Part shown: positions 32,800-42,458 of the stretch, one piece after another
Layout: every line of letters begins with the position of its first letter
Numbering within the stretch: the first letter of the stretch is position 1
DNA from: JAQGMJ01 sp036498945
GTDB taxonomy: Bacteria > Pseudomonadota > Gammaproteobacteria > Burkholderiales > JAEUOS01
Length of the DNA: 64,000 nt
Assembly (NCBI GenBank): GCA_036498945.1
Contig: DASYEQ010000012.1
Coordinates: 1-64,000 of the forward strand
Direction: 5' to 3'
Program-made: the position numbers and the translations under genes
Notes under the pieces: generated by a model
What the model saw: only the letters and a program-made list of their open reading frames with translations
Database searches by the model: none
What the model was told of the DNA's origin: nothing

Positions 32800-32960
32800 T
32801 TGTCTCATCCCCGGGTGGTTGTTTTAAGGGCTCGCGAAGCTTACCCGAAATCCCCGGAAAAACAGCCACTTTGCGCTGATGGGCGGCATCAGCCCGCGCA
32901 GCCCTGCAGGCTGGCGGCGGTTGCAATGCCCCGCATGCGCGGCCGTCGCAGCCGCGCGCT

Positions 32961-33461
32961 TCAGGCCTTTTGCGGCGTGAAGCCCATCGCCACGCCGTTC
33001 ATGCAATAGCGCAGCCCGGTAGGCTTGGGGCCATCGTCGAACACGTGGCCGAGATGGCCGCCGCAATGAGAGCAATGCACCGCATCACGCACCATGCCGA
33101 AGGTGGTGTCGCGCGCGGTCGCCACCGCTTTTTCCAGCGGCGCCCAGAAGCTCGGCCAGCCGGTGTGGCTTTCGAATTTGGTGCTGGAGGAATACAGCGG
33201 CTGCTTGCAGCCCTGGCAATAGAAGGTGCCGGCGCGATGCTCGTCGTTCAGCGGGCTGCTGTAGGGCCGCTCGGTGTCGGATTCGCGCAGCACCTTGTAT
33301 TGCACCGGCGTCAGCAGCTTCTTCCATTCGGCCTCGGTGTGGGCCACCGGGAAGGTTTCGCCGGCCTGCGCTTCCGGCAGACCGGGCCGGCCGGCGCCGC
33401 GCAACATCAGGTAAGCCGCGGCGGCCGCGCCGCCGCCAATGATGAAATCCCTGCGTTTCAT
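32961..33461 (-). CDS. msrB: Peptide-methionine (R)-S-oxide reductase, Tat-exported
   Basis: 166 residues. MKRRDFIIGGGAAAAAYLM is a twin-arginine signal, so this MsrB acts in the periplasm. Zinc is held by Cys82/Cys85 (YCQGC) and Cys130/Cys133 (CSHCGGHLGHVFDDG). Cys153 in GLRYCMNGVAMGF is the catalytic residue. It reduces the R form of methionine sulfoxide in exported proteins damaged by oxidants. GGAGAG lies eight bases before the ATG. The electron donor is not encoded next to it. Confidence 0.94.
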   Translation of the reverse strand: MKRRDFIIGGGAAAAAYLMLRGAGRPGLPEAQAGETFPVAHTEAEWKKLLTPVQYKVLRESDTERPYSSPLNDEHRAGTFYCQGCKQPLYSSSTKFESHTGWPSFWAPLEKAVATARDTTFGMVRDAVHCSHCGGHLGHVFDDGPKPTGLRYCMNGVAMGFTPQKA

Positions 33462-33593
33462 GTCGATCTCTCCGCGAATTTCCGATACGGCGACAAGCCC
33501 TCGGCTTGCCGCTTTGCTTATCGCCTACCGCATACATTCATAGATAACGCAAACTGCGGGCAGGTGGATTCAGTCCATGATACGTAGTTTTAC

Positions 33594-34109
33594 TCAGATG
33601 GCGGGCGGCCGGCGAAAGCGCAGCATCAGGGTCACCGCCCAGGCCGCCATGCCGGCGAAGAACCCCCCCAGCACCCAGAGGAAGGTGCTTCCTGCGAGAT
33701 GCTGCCCGGCCGCGGCGGCGGCGTTGGCGGATGCGACCAGTGCATGCACCCCGCACATCAGGAGCAGCAACAGGCAGCCGAGCCAGAAGCCGTGCGCCCC
33801 CAGGTACAGCATGCTTTGCGCGCGCCGTTCCGGCGCCAGCCAGTAATCCTTGTTGGGAAGATTGATCAGCGCGGCCGGCAACAGGTTCGGCAACACGGCG
33901 ACGCACAAGGCCGCCGCCAGCGGCACGCCGAGGCCGAACACCAGCAGGAAATGGCGGTATTCCTCGCGAGTGGAAAAACCGTTTGGGCTTCCATCCGCGG
34001 CGAAGTGCACCGCGATGCGGTCCGGCAGCACGCCGGTGCCAAAAAAGAAATACGCGGCGGATGCGGCCATCAGCGTGACAAAAGCCAGTATCGGTAACCA
34101 GAGCTTCAT
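33594..34109 (-). CDS. DUF1648 domain membrane protein
   Basis: 171 residues, four predicted membrane helices (about 4-22, 50-70, 105-125, 145-165). After the first helix the segment PDRIAVHFAADGSPNGF is the DUF1648 hallmark, also found at the start of SdpI-like proteins. The role is unknown. AGGGG stands seven bases before the ATG; longer upstream frames lack a ribosome site. It lies downstream of an EamA transporter gene on the same strand, about 105 bases apart. Confidence 0.82.
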   Translation of the reverse strand: MKLWLPILAFVTLMAASAAYFFFGTGVLPDRIAVHFAADGSPNGFSTREEYRHFLLVFGLGVPLAAALCVAVLPNLLPAALINLPNKDYWLAPERRAQSMLYLGAHGFWLGCLLLLLMCGVHALVASANAAAAAGQHLAGSTFLWVLGGFFAGMAAWAVTLMLRFRRPPAI

Positions 34110-34213
34110 CACAGTCCCCTTCAGGTACCTGACCGCTAGCATACGCCGCCGCGCCGGCACGTGCAGGCGATGCCGCCCGGCGGCGGACGCGCGCCGCCGG
34201 AAGGCGGCCCCAG

Positions 34214-35086
34214 TCAATGCCGGATGATCACCAGGATGCCGAGCAGCGTCAGCCCCACGCCCACCGCCGTGCGTGCGCTGATGCGCTCATCGCGGATGAA
34301 CAGCCACGACAACAGCAGCGTGAACAGGGGCGAGGTGGTGACAATCGGCGAGACCACGCCGACCTGGCCGCTGCCCAGCGCCGTGTACATGAGGAACAGC
34401 CCCAGGCCGTTGCACGCACCCACGCCCATGAACCAGGGGTAGGCGCGGCGGTCGAAGCGCCCGGCGCGGCGCACCGCGCCGCGGGTGGCGATCAACACCA
34501 CGATGGCGGAGATGGTGTAGCCGATCAGGCTGGCCGCATACGGGTTGTGCCACCAGGCGATGCCGAACTTGGTGAGCGTCTGCGCCAGCCCGCGCACCGC
34601 TGCCGACCCGAGCGGAAATGCCAGTTCCCAGTTGGCCCAGCGCCGCGGCACCTGCGCATGCCCGGCGCGCGCGCCGCCGGAGAACGCCACCACGCCCGCC
34701 AGGATCGCCGCCGTGCCGAGGGCGATCCGCCAGTTCGGCTCTTCTCCCAGGAACAGGATGGCGGTGAAGATCGCGAACACCGCCGCGGTGGAGGAAAGCG
34801 AGCCCGCTACGGTCGGTCCCATGCGGCGGATCGATTCGAACAAAAACAGCGTGGTAGCGGTGGGAAAGAACAGCCCCACCACCAGGAACAGCCCCGCCGC
34901 GCGCGCGCTGGCGCCGGACGTATCGAGCAGGAAGGGCGCCGCCACCCAGAACATCAGGCAGGAAAACGGGATGCTGATGGAAGCGCCAACCTGTCCGTTG
35001 ACATAGCGCAGGCCGAAGCGCGCCACCACCACGCCTGCGCCGAACAAACAGGCAGAAAGCGCGGCCAATACCACCGAAGCATGCAT
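34214..35086 (-). CDS. EamA/DMT family transporter
   Basis: 290 residues with ten membrane helices in two homologous EamA halves. The first half ends with AVFAIFTAILFLGEEPNWRIALGTAAILAGVV and the second with SPLFTLLLSWLFIRDERISARTAVGVGLTLLGILVI, each with the acidic residue typical of the repeat. Drug/metabolite exporters of this type move amino acids, nucleosides or toxic compounds; the substrate is unknown. It is divergent from the TPR-glycosyltransferase gene. Confidence 0.9.
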   Translation of the reverse strand: MHASVVLAALSACLFGAGVVVARFGLRYVNGQVGASISIPFSCLMFWVAAPFLLDTSGASARAAGLFLVVGLFFPTATTLFLFESIRRMGPTVAGSLSSTAAVFAIFTAILFLGEEPNWRIALGTAAILAGVVAFSGGARAGHAQVPRRWANWELAFPLGSAAVRGLAQTLTKFGIAWWHNPYAASLIGYTISAIVVLIATRGAVRRAGRFDRRAYPWFMGVGACNGLGLFLMYTALGSGQVGVVSPIVTTSPLFTLLLSWLFIRDERISARTAVGVGLTLLGILVIIRH

Positions 35087-35246
35087 GCGTGAGTTTTCTT
35101 TTTACCGGCCCGGCGCTTGCGCGGGCCGCCGCGCCGTGATCACGGGCGCATGGATCATCTGCGCTAGAATCCTAGCATGGGCGCGCGGTGTTAAGGCCCG
35201 GCAGCATGCCTGAGACACACACCAACACTCCCCTCGCTCACCGCTC

Positions 35247-36671
35247 ATGCTTCGTACGCTGTTCAAGTCGCTGAAGACGCCGGAAGCGGCGGACGCGGTG
35301 CAATCTCCATCGCCGCCACCCGCGGCGGCCGGCCATGCCGGCAACAGCGACCCTTTTACCCTGCAATCGAGGATCACGACAAAGATCACGCAGGCGGCTT
35401 CCGACACCCTACAGACCGCGCTTATGCAGGGCACGCAAGCCGCGCTGGCCGCGGGCATGCGCGCACGCCTAGCGGACGCGCCGCAGGATCTTGAGGCCCT
35501 GATCACCCTAGGCGGCCTGCTGATGCACGAAGACCCGGTCGCCGCTGCAGGGCTTTACGCGCGCGCCGTGGCGCTGCAACCAGTTGCCGCCGAGCTTCTT
35601 TACCTCCTCAGCCAGAGCCTGCAACGTCAGTTGCGCATCGACGAAGCGATAGCGGCGATGCAACTGGTGGTAGCCGCTGAGCCGGGCATCGCCGGCTATC
35701 GCTTCGCGCTGTCGATGCAGCTGTTCCTGGCGGGCCGGTACCGCGAAGGTTTTTTGCATTTCCGTGCGCGCAATGACGCGCAGCACCTGCGGCACAAGCA
35801 TCCCTGGCTGGACGCCTTACCGGCCTGGGGCGGCGAGCCGCTGACCGGCCGGCGCATTTTGATATGGACCGACTGGGGTGGCCTGGGCGATGAAATCGTG
35901 TTCGCGCGTTACATCGCCGAAGTGCATCGGCGCTATCGGCCGGCAGCCCTATATGTGAGCTGCACAACGTCAATGCGCCGCCTGATGGCGAGTATCGAGG
36001 GCGTGACCGAGGCTTTCGACGCCGGCGGCGTATACCCGGTCGATTGCCACGCCGCATTGCTTGATTTGCCTTGCATTTTCGGTACCGACCTGGACAGCAT
36101 ACCCACGCCGGTGCCCTACCTGCATCCCGACGCGGCGGACGTGGCGCGCTGGAAAGAGCACTTGCCACCGTCGCCGGGGCTAAAGATAGGCCTGTGCTGG
36201 AGTTCCGGTTTCTGGGGCGGCGGCACGCAAGTAGTCAACACGCGACTGAACAAATCGGTGCCGCTGCAACATCTGGCGCCGCTATGCAACATCGACGGCG
36301 TTACGCTCGTCAGCCTGCAAAAAGGCGGAGGGCTGACGGAGTTGACGGCGCTGGGCCTGCCGCTGCTCGATTTCGACGCTGACCTCAATGACATGGCCGA
36401 TACTGCGGCCCTGGCTGCCAACCTCGATCTCATCATTGCGGTCGACACTTCTGTGGGGCATCTGGCGGGCGCGCTGAATCGTCCGACTCTCCTGCTGCTG
36501 CCCTACAGCAGCGGAAGTTTTTACCTGCTCGATACCGATCGCACGCCCTGGTATCCCGGTATGCGCACGCTGCGCCAGCCCCGCCCCGGCGACTGGGAAA
36601 CCCCGGCGGCGCGCGCCGTGGCGCTGGTACGCGGCTTCGCCGCGCGCGGCGCGGTCGACGTGTTCGCCTAG
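35247..36671 (+). CDS. TPR protein with glycosyltransferase-9-like C-terminal domain
   Basis: 474 residues. Residues about 75-170 are tetratricopeptide-like helices (LGGLLMHEDPVAAAGLYARAVALQPVAAELL and the next unit). Residues about 200-460 resemble the heptosyltransferase/ADP-heptose family fold seen in many TPR proteins: ILIWTDWGGLGDEIVFARYI, LKIGLCWSSG, LVSLQKG and LDLIIAVDTSVGHLAGALNRPTLLLLP. It may add sugars to surface structures. TAGAAT at 35165 is a possible -10. No ribosome site stands before the ATG. The HAD gene starts three bases after its stop. Confidence 0.8.
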   Translation: MLRTLFKSLKTPEAADAVQSPSPPPAAAGHAGNSDPFTLQSRITTKITQAASDTLQTALMQGTQAALAAGMRARLADAPQDLEALITLGGLLMHEDPVAAAGLYARAVALQPVAAELLYLLSQSLQRQLRIDEAIAAMQLVVAAEPGIAGYRFALSMQLFLAGRYREGFLHFRARNDAQHLRHKHPWLDALPAWGGEPLTGRRILIWTDWGGLGDEIVFARYIAEVHRRYRPAALYVSCTTSMRRLMASIEGVTEAFDAGGVYPVDCHAALLDLPCIFGTDLDSIPTPVPYLHPDAADVARWKEHLPPSPGLKIGLCWSSGFWGGGTQVVNTRLNKSVPLQHLAPLCNIDGVTLVSLQKGGGLTELTALGLPLLDFDADLNDMADTAALAANLDLIIAVDTSVGHLAGALNRPTLLLLPYSSGSFYLLDTDRTPWYPGMRTLRQPRPGDWETPAARAVALVRGFAARGAVDVFA

Positions 36672-36674
36672 GGC

Positions 36675-37148
36675 ATGCCTGAATATCCGCTCATTTTGTT
36701 CCTCGATTTCGACGGTGTATTGCATCCGGTCGGCGGGGCTGAGCCGCGCCGGCGCATGGAAAAGCTGCCGCTGCTCGAAACCCTGTTGCGCGAGCCGGCC
36801 TGCGCGGATGTCGGCGTGGTGATCTCCTCGACCTGGCGCGTGCTCTACAACACCGCGCAACTGCGCAGCGGCTTTTCGCCCGACGTGCGCGAGCACATCG
36901 TCGATTGCACCCCGGAACTGGAAGAGCACCACACGCCGTTTCGCCGCCACGAGGAAATCGCCGCCTGGCTTGATGCGCACCCGCAGGTGCGCGGCTGGGT
37001 GGCGCTGGACGACGACGTGCGCGGCTTTCCGCCACAGGTTTATTCGCACGCAGTGTTCACCCAGTCGGCGGCCGGCCTGACGCCGCGGGACGTCGACCTG
37101 CTGCGCGTACGCCTGGGCGAGGCGCGCGCCGGATCGCAAGGCCGATGA
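36675..37148 (+). CDS. HAD-superfamily protein (HAD_SAK-like)
   Basis: 157 residues. ILFLDFDGVLHPVGG carries the nucleophile and acid Asp pair of HAD phosphatases, SSTWR the second motif, and WVALDDDVRGF the metal-binding acidic motif. This arrangement matches the small HAD family also found in RNA-repair 'Swiss army knife' proteins. Here it is a stand-alone domain, so a general phosphatase role is as likely. It sits three bases after the TPR gene and overlaps the next transporter gene by four bases (ATGA), so the three are one operon. Confidence 0.8.
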   Translation: MPEYPLILFLDFDGVLHPVGGAEPRRRMEKLPLLETLLREPACADVGVVISSTWRVLYNTAQLRSGFSPDVREHIVDCTPELEEHHTPFRRHEEIAAWLDAHPQVRGWVALDDDVRGFPPQVYSHAVFTQSAAGLTPRDVDLLRVRLGEARAGSQGR

Positions 37149-38059
37149 AGAGCTTGCGCTGGCTGTGGGAGCATCCACTCTACCTGGTGTGGTCGGCGCC
37201 GCTCTTGTGGGCCACCAACATCACCATGGGCCGGGCGGTGGCGCACACCTTCCCGCCGGTGGCGCTCACCTGGCTGCGCTGGTTTGTCGCCATCGCCGTG
37301 CTGCTGCCTTTCATCTGGCCGCGGGTGCGCGCGCAGGCGCCGCTACTCAGGCAATACTGGAAATTCCTGTTCCTCACCGGCGCGCTCGGCATGGCCGGCT
37401 ACAGCGCGCTGGCCTACATCGCGCTGCGCACCACCACGGCGGCCAACGTCGCCTTCATCAATTCCACCGTGCCGCTGCTGGTTCCGCTGTTTATGCTGTT
37501 CCTGCTGCGCGAGCCGATGAGCCGGCGCGCCTATATCGGCATCACGGTGTCCTTTTGCGGGGTAGGCTGGATCATCGCCAAGGGCGAGTTCACCAACCTC
37601 GCGCATCTTTCATTCACCCGCGGCGACCTGATCACCCTGCTGGCGGTGGCGATGTACGCGCTCTATTCGGTGCTGATCCGCAAAAAGCCGCGCGAGCTCG
37701 ACCTGCTGGTGTTCCTGTTCGGCGGCATGCTGGGCGCCATCGTCGCGCTGTTCCCCTTCGTCGTGCTGGAGTTTGCCCTCGGCGCGCGCGTGCCCACCGA
37801 CCCGAAGTCGATGCTGGCGCTGCTCTACATCGGCCTGGTGGTTTCGCTCGGCTCCTACCTGCTGTGGAACCACTGCATCGTCACCCTGGGCCCGGGCGTG
37901 GCTGGGCCGGCCTACCACCTGATCTCGGTCTTCACACCCATCGTTGCCTACCTCTTTCTCGACGAAAGCCTGGCCGGCTACCACTACGCCGGCATCGCGC
38001 TGATCCTCGCCGGCGTCTTCATCACCACCCGGCCGGTGCGCGCGCCGGCGCGCACCTGA
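37145..38059 (+). CDS. EamA/DMT family transporter
   Basis: 304 residues with ten membrane helices. The first EamA unit includes ALTWLRWFVAIAVLLPFIWP and NSTVPLLVPLFMLFLLREPMSRRAYIG; the second includes AYHLISVFTPIVAYLFLDESLAGYHYAGIALILAGVFITT. It is an inner-membrane drug/metabolite transporter of unknown substrate. It differs clearly from the EamA gene at 34214 (low identity by eye). The ATGA overlap shows coupling with the HAD gene. Confidence 0.9.
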   Translation: MKSLRWLWEHPLYLVWSAPLLWATNITMGRAVAHTFPPVALTWLRWFVAIAVLLPFIWPRVRAQAPLLRQYWKFLFLTGALGMAGYSALAYIALRTTTAANVAFINSTVPLLVPLFMLFLLREPMSRRAYIGITVSFCGVGWIIAKGEFTNLAHLSFTRGDLITLLAVAMYALYSVLIRKKPRELDLLVFLFGGMLGAIVALFPFVVLEFALGARVPTDPKSMLALLYIGLVVSLGSYLLWNHCIVTLGPGVAGPAYHLISVFTPIVAYLFLDESLAGYHYAGIALILAGVFITTRPVRAPART

Positions 38060-38065
38060 ACCGGC

Positions 38066-39130
38066 TTACGGCACGCCGGCCACCAGCGTGCGGATCTTGT
38101 AGATCGAGGAGCGCGCGGCGATGTACAGCGTCTTGTAGTCGGGATCGCCGAAGGCGACGTTGCCGCCCAGTTCCGGCAACGGAATCAGCCCCAGGCGCTT
38201 GCCTTCGGGTGAAATGATCCACACCCCGCCGGGGCCGGTGGTGTAGATGTTGCCCTTCACGTCGACCTTCATGCCGTCGGTGATGCCGGGCGCTTTCTCG
38301 GCATTGAGGTCGATCACCAGGCGGCCGTTGGTCACGGTGCCGTCGGGCTTGACGTCGTAGGCGTTGATGTAGCGCTTGCCGCCGCCGTTGGCGTAGAGGA
38401 TCTTTTCATCGGGCGAGAACGCCAAGCCGTTGGGCACCGGAATGTCGTCGATGATCTGCTTCACCTCGCCGCCGTTCGGGCCGACGCGGAAGATGCCGAC
38501 GGTCTGGATGCCGCGACGCGGGTCCTTGCAGCGTCCGCGCAGGCCGTCGCAAGTATCGGTGAAGTAGATAGTGCCATCGCGCTTGACCACCACGTCGTTG
38601 GTACCGTTGAACTGCTTGCCCTGGAAGGTGGTGGCGAGGAAGGTGCGCTTGCCGTTTTTCTCGATGCGGTCGATCGAGCGCCCGGCCCAGCTGGCGATGA
38701 TGAGCCGCCCCTGGTGATCCATCGCCAGGCCGTTGGACCCGCTCATGAAGAATTTTTCGAACTTCGGATCCGTCGCTTCGCGGCCGTTGTGGAACTCGAA
38801 ACCGGCACGCCACACGTCCGGCTTCTGGTAACCAGCCTTTTCCAGGTAGACGCTGACCTTGCCGTCCGGGGTCCACTTGTAGACCACGTTGGCGGGAATG
38901 TCGGAAAACAGCATGTAGCCTTTTTTCTTGTCCTTCTTGTCCGGCACCCACACGTTACCTTCGGTGAAGCCGAAGCCGGTGACCACCATTTCCAGCTTGG
39001 CCTCGGGCGCCAGCAGCGCATCCAGCGCTGGATCCAGCCGCGAGATTTCGGCGGCCGGCGCTTGCGCGTGTGCAATGCCCGCCAGGGCAAGACCAAGAAT
39101 GACGGCAGTCGCCGTCCGCAGGCTTTTCAT
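38066..39130 (-). CDS. SMP-30/gluconolactonase-like beta-propeller protein, secreted
   Basis: 354 residues. A Sec signal peptide (MKSLRTATAVILGLALAGIAHA) leads into a six-bladed propeller: EGNVWVPDKK, GLAMDHQGRLIIASW, NGTNDVVVKRDGTIYFTDT, PNGLAFSPDEKILYANGG and NAEKAPGITDGMKVDVKGNIY. The Glu, Asn and Asp metal ligands of SMP-30/gluconolactonases are present in these blades, so it probably hydrolyses a lactone in the periplasm. AGGAGG stands before the ATG. It is convergent with the EamA gene (six bases between). Confidence 0.9.
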   Translation of the reverse strand: MKSLRTATAVILGLALAGIAHAQAPAAEISRLDPALDALLAPEAKLEMVVTGFGFTEGNVWVPDKKDKKKGYMLFSDIPANVVYKWTPDGKVSVYLEKAGYQKPDVWRAGFEFHNGREATDPKFEKFFMSGSNGLAMDHQGRLIIASWAGRSIDRIEKNGKRTFLATTFQGKQFNGTNDVVVKRDGTIYFTDTCDGLRGRCKDPRRGIQTVGIFRVGPNGGEVKQIIDDIPVPNGLAFSPDEKILYANGGGKRYINAYDVKPDGTVTNGRLVIDLNAEKAPGITDGMKVDVKGNIYTTGPGGVWIISPEGKRLGLIPLPELGGNVAFGDPDYKTLYIAARSSIYKIRTLVAGVP

Positions 39131-39326
39131 GGGACATCCTCCTATTTGTAGTACCGCTTTGTCTCGTGCGATTGTTTGGCAGCAGCCTTTTTGCAAGCTG
39201 TCCGGACAAAATGGTACTCCCGAGTTGCCCGCCGGCGACAGGCGCGCTTTGCTGATGGGCCGCATAGGCGCAACCGGCCGCCCTATACTGCGGTCACAAC
39301 AACAAACTCCCGGCCGTCTATACGAT

Positions 39327-40622
39327 ATGACCTCCACTCCTCTTCCCCACGTAGTGATCATCGGCTGCGGCTTCGGCGGCTTGGCGGCCGCGCGCAAACT
39401 GGCGCACGCGAACGTCAGCATCACGATGATCGACAAGAGCAACCACCACCTGTTCCAGCCCCTGCTCTACCAGGTTGCCACCGCCGGCCTGGCGGCGCCA
39501 GCGATCGCCGCCCCGGTGCGCTCTCTGTTGGCGGACCAGCGCAATGCCACCACCCTGATGGCCGACGTACGCGCAATCGACGCGGCGCGCCGCGTGGTGG
39601 CGCTGGAAGACGGCAGCGAGATCGCCTATGACTTCCTGATCGTCGCCACCGGTGCCTCGCACAGCTATTTCGGCAACGACGCCTGGGCTGCCCATGCGCC
39701 GGGGCTGAAAAATCTTTCCGACGCCTTCATCATCCGCAAGCGCATCCTGCTTGCCTACGAGCATGCCGAGCGCGAGCCGGACGCCTCAAAGCGCGGGCCG
39801 TGGCTGACCTTCGCGGTGATCGGCGCCGGCCCCACCGGGGTGGAGCTGGCTGGCACGCTGGCCGAGATCGGCCGCCACACCCTGAAGCACGACTTCCGCC
39901 GCATCGACACGCGCCAGGTACACGTGGTGCTGCTGGAAGGCAATGAGCGCGTACTGCCCGCCTTTCCCGAAGACCTGTCGCAAAAGGCGCGCGAGCAACT
40001 GGCGCATATCGGCGTCGACGTGCGCACCGGCGCACGCGTCGACCACATCGACGCCACCGGCGTGCGCTATAAGACGGCGCAAGGCGAGGAGCGCCTGGAG
40101 GCGCGCACCGTGGTGTGGGCGGCCGGCGTGGCGGCCTCGCCGCTCGCAAAGACCATCAGCCTGGCGCAGGACAAATACGACCGCGCCGGCCGCGTGGTGG
40201 TCGAGCCCGACCTGTCGGCCCCGGGGCATCCCGAAATCTTCGTCATCGGCGACCTGGCCGCCGTGCAAAGCGACGGCAAGCCGGTGCCGGGTCTGGGCGC
40301 CTCTGCCAAGCAGATGGGCTGGTGCGCCGCCGCCAACCTGCAGCGGCGCCTGCGCAACGAAGCGACGCAACCCTTCAAATATGCCGATTACGGCACACTC
40401 TCTCCCATCGGGCGCAACGCCGCCGTGGCGGTGATCGGCCGGTTCAAGCTCTCCGGCTTCATCGCCTGGCTGATGTGGCTGTTCGCCCACATCTGGTTCC
40501 TGATCGGCTTTCGCAACCGCGTGATGGTGATGATGGACTGGGCGGCCGCCTATTTCAGCTTCACCCGCCCGGCACGCGTGATTGCCGGCGGCAACGCCAC
40601 CGATCCCACCGACAGCGCCTAG
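39327..40622 (+). CDS. ndh: Type II NADH dehydrogenase
   Basis: 431 residues. The N-terminal FAD site is VVIIGCGFGGLAAARKLAH and the NAD site is FAVIGAGPTGVELAGTLAE. The quinone-end signature FQPLLYQVATAGL and the C-terminal membrane-attaching helices (FIAWLMWLFAHIWFLIGFRNR) are typical of NDH-2. It passes electrons from NADH to quinone without pumping protons. A TATACT -10 box lies at 39284. No ribosome site is seen before the ATG. Its stop codon overlaps that of the convergent PPOX gene. Confidence 0.94.
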   Translation: MTSTPLPHVVIIGCGFGGLAAARKLAHANVSITMIDKSNHHLFQPLLYQVATAGLAAPAIAAPVRSLLADQRNATTLMADVRAIDAARRVVALEDGSEIAYDFLIVATGASHSYFGNDAWAAHAPGLKNLSDAFIIRKRILLAYEHAEREPDASKRGPWLTFAVIGAGPTGVELAGTLAEIGRHTLKHDFRRIDTRQVHVVLLEGNERVLPAFPEDLSQKAREQLAHIGVDVRTGARVDHIDATGVRYKTAQGEERLEARTVVWAAGVAASPLAKTISLAQDKYDRAGRVVVEPDLSAPGHPEIFVIGDLAAVQSDGKPVPGLGASAKQMGWCAAANLQRRLRNEATQPFKYADYGTLSPIGRNAAVAVIGRFKLSGFIAWLMWLFAHIWFLIGFRNRVMVMMDWAAAYFSFTRPARVIAGGNATDPTDSA

Positions 40623-41257
40623 TACAACTGGTTGATGCGCCCGGGCAGTTCGCGGTCGTACTTTTCGCCGTCGAAGCGGTTCTCGGTCAATTGCGCCAGG
40701 ATCTGCCCATTCGACGGCAGGCTCTTGCGCTCCACCTGCACCGCCTGGTCCCAGAGCCTGGAGCGCAGGACGGCGCGCGAGCACTGGAAGTAGACCTTTT
40801 CCACCGCCACCGCGATCACGCAGCGTGGCAGCTTGTCGTCATGGATGAAGGAGGCAAGCAGCTCGGGATCGACCGAGATGCTGGCGCGGCCGTTGACCCG
40901 GATGGTCTCACCGACCCCGGGAATCAGGAACAGCAGGGCGACCCCTGGCTGCTCGATGATGTTGCGCAAGCTGTCGATGCGGTTGTTGCCGCGTCTGTCG
41001 GGAATCAGCAGCGTCTTTTCATCGGCCACCCGCACGAAACCCGGTGCATCGCCGCGCGGCGAGCAATCCATGCCGCCGGCGCCGGCGGTCGCCAGCGCGA
41101 AAAACGGCGCCCCCTCGATAAAGCGGCGGTAATGCGGAGAGATGTGGTCCGCCTCCTTGGCGATCGAGGCCCCCATTGCCTCGCCGTAGAGGGCGAGCAG
41201 GCGATCGAGGTCACGGACGATGTGTTGTTCGCGCAAGGCTGCGCTTGTTGTTTCCAC
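40619..41257 (-). CDS. Pyridoxamine 5'-phosphate oxidase family FMN-binding protein
   Basis: 212 residues. The split-barrel FMN fold is recognised from FFALATAGAGGMDCSPRGDAPGFVRV, LLIPDRRGNNRIDSLRNIIEQPGVALLFLIPG and the helix-strand C-terminus with CSRAVLRSRLW. It belongs to the MSMEG_1061-like PPOX subgroup, probably a flavin reductase or a small redox enzyme rather than a vitamin B6 enzyme. The start is GTG with GGAGAAAGCC before it. The stop codon lies within the four-base overlap with ndh. Confidence 0.87.
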   Translation of the reverse strand: METTSAALREQHIVRDLDRLLALYGEAMGASIAKEADHISPHYRRFIEGAPFFALATAGAGGMDCSPRGDAPGFVRVADEKTLLIPDRRGNNRIDSLRNIIEQPGVALLFLIPGVGETIRVNGRASISVDPELLASFIHDDKLPRCVIAVAVEKVYFQCSRAVLRSRLWDQAVQVERKSLPSNGQILAQLTENRFDGEKYDRELPGRINQLY

Positions 41258-41363
41258 GGCTTTCTCCTCGGGTCGCGCCGGACCGTTTGATGGGCACAGA
41301 CGGCATCATACGCCGCCCGTGCCCCGCCGCGGAAGGTGAACCGCGCGCTCTGCGTGCCAGAGC

Positions 41364-42458
41364 CTAGCGCGAGCTCTTGCGCGGCTTCTTGATCTTCAGC
41401 AGGCGCGCGGCGTTGCCGCCCATCACGGCGGCTTTTTCCTCGTCGCTCAGCATGGCGCCGTCGATGAAGCCGACCGGGTCGACCTCGGCCATGTCGTACG
41501 GATAGTCGGTACCCAGCAGCACGTGCTCGCGCCCGTATTCGGCCACCAGATATTCCAGCGCATGCCGGTTGAACAGCACGGTGTCGAAGTACACCTGCTT
41601 CTTCAGGTAGGACGAGGGCTTCTTGGTGATGCAGGTGCGGCAGTCTTCGCGCGCGGCGTGCGCATGGTCCATGCGGCCGGTGTAGAACGGCAGGTAGCCG
41701 CCGCCATGGGCGACGCAGATTTTCAGTTTCGGATGCTTGTCGAGCACGCCGCCGAAAATCAGGTGCGAAATGGCCAGTGACGACTCGAACGGATGGCCGA
41801 CGATGTTGGCGAAGTAGTGCTCGGTCATGCGCCGGCCTTCGCTGGTGCCGATCGGGTGCATGAAGATCAGCGCGCCCAGCTCTTCCGCCTTGGCGAAGAA
41901 CTTGGCGAAGCGCTTGTCCGACAGCTCGACGCCACCGATGTTGGTGGCGATTTCGACGCCGCGGAAGTCGAGCTTTTTCATGCAGCGCTCGAGCTCCTTC
42001 ACCGCCAGCTCGGGCGATTGCAGCGGCACGGTGGCCAGGCCCACGAAACGGTCCGGGTGCTTGGCGACGATGTCGGCAATGTTGTCGTTGTTCGCCTGCG
42101 CGGCGCGGCGGCCGATGTCGGGCTCGGTCCAGTAGTAGTACTGGTGCGGCGCGGGGGAGATCGCCTGCACGTCGATGCCAGCCTTATCCATGTCCTTCAG
42201 GCGCACGTCCAGCGAAGTGAGCTTGGGCACCAGGCCAGCCATCTGGCGCTGGTTGACGTCGCGCGTCAGGTCGTTGGAGAAAATCCAGATCGGGTCTGAC
42301 TTGGGGTCATACAGGGTGCCGACTTCCTTGTGCGCACCTTCCGAGAGCACGTGACAGTGAATGTCGACGGTGAAGTGGCGCTTCTTGCCGGCCTTCTTGC
42401 CCTTGGCGGACAGTGAACCATGCGAGCCGGCCGGGCCGCAGGAATAGGTCATGCTCAT
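41364..42458 (-). CDS. Amidohydrolase family protein (ACMSD/decarboxylase-like)
   Basis: 364 residues. FTVDIHCHVLSEG gives the HxH metal pair, IFMHPIG the third His, CVAHGGGYLPF the fourth and LLGTDYPYDM the catalytic Asp. This is the amidohydrolase-2 branch, which includes ACMSD, gamma-resorcylate decarboxylase and related non-oxidative decarboxylases of aromatic or dienoic acids. AAGGAAC lies before the ATG. It stands alone; bases 42459-42739 upstream show no gene. Confidence 0.9.
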   Translation of the reverse strand: MSMTYSCGPAGSHGSLSAKGKKAGKKRHFTVDIHCHVLSEGAHKEVGTLYDPKSDPIWIFSNDLTRDVNQRQMAGLVPKLTSLDVRLKDMDKAGIDVQAISPAPHQYYYWTEPDIGRRAAQANNDNIADIVAKHPDRFVGLATVPLQSPELAVKELERCMKKLDFRGVEIATNIGGVELSDKRFAKFFAKAEELGALIFMHPIGTSEGRRMTEHYFANIVGHPFESSLAISHLIFGGVLDKHPKLKICVAHGGGYLPFYTGRMDHAHAAREDCRTCITKKPSSYLKKQVYFDTVLFNRHALEYLVAEYGREHVLLGTDYPYDMAEVDPVGFIDGAMLSDEEKAAVMGGNAARLLKIKKPRKSSR

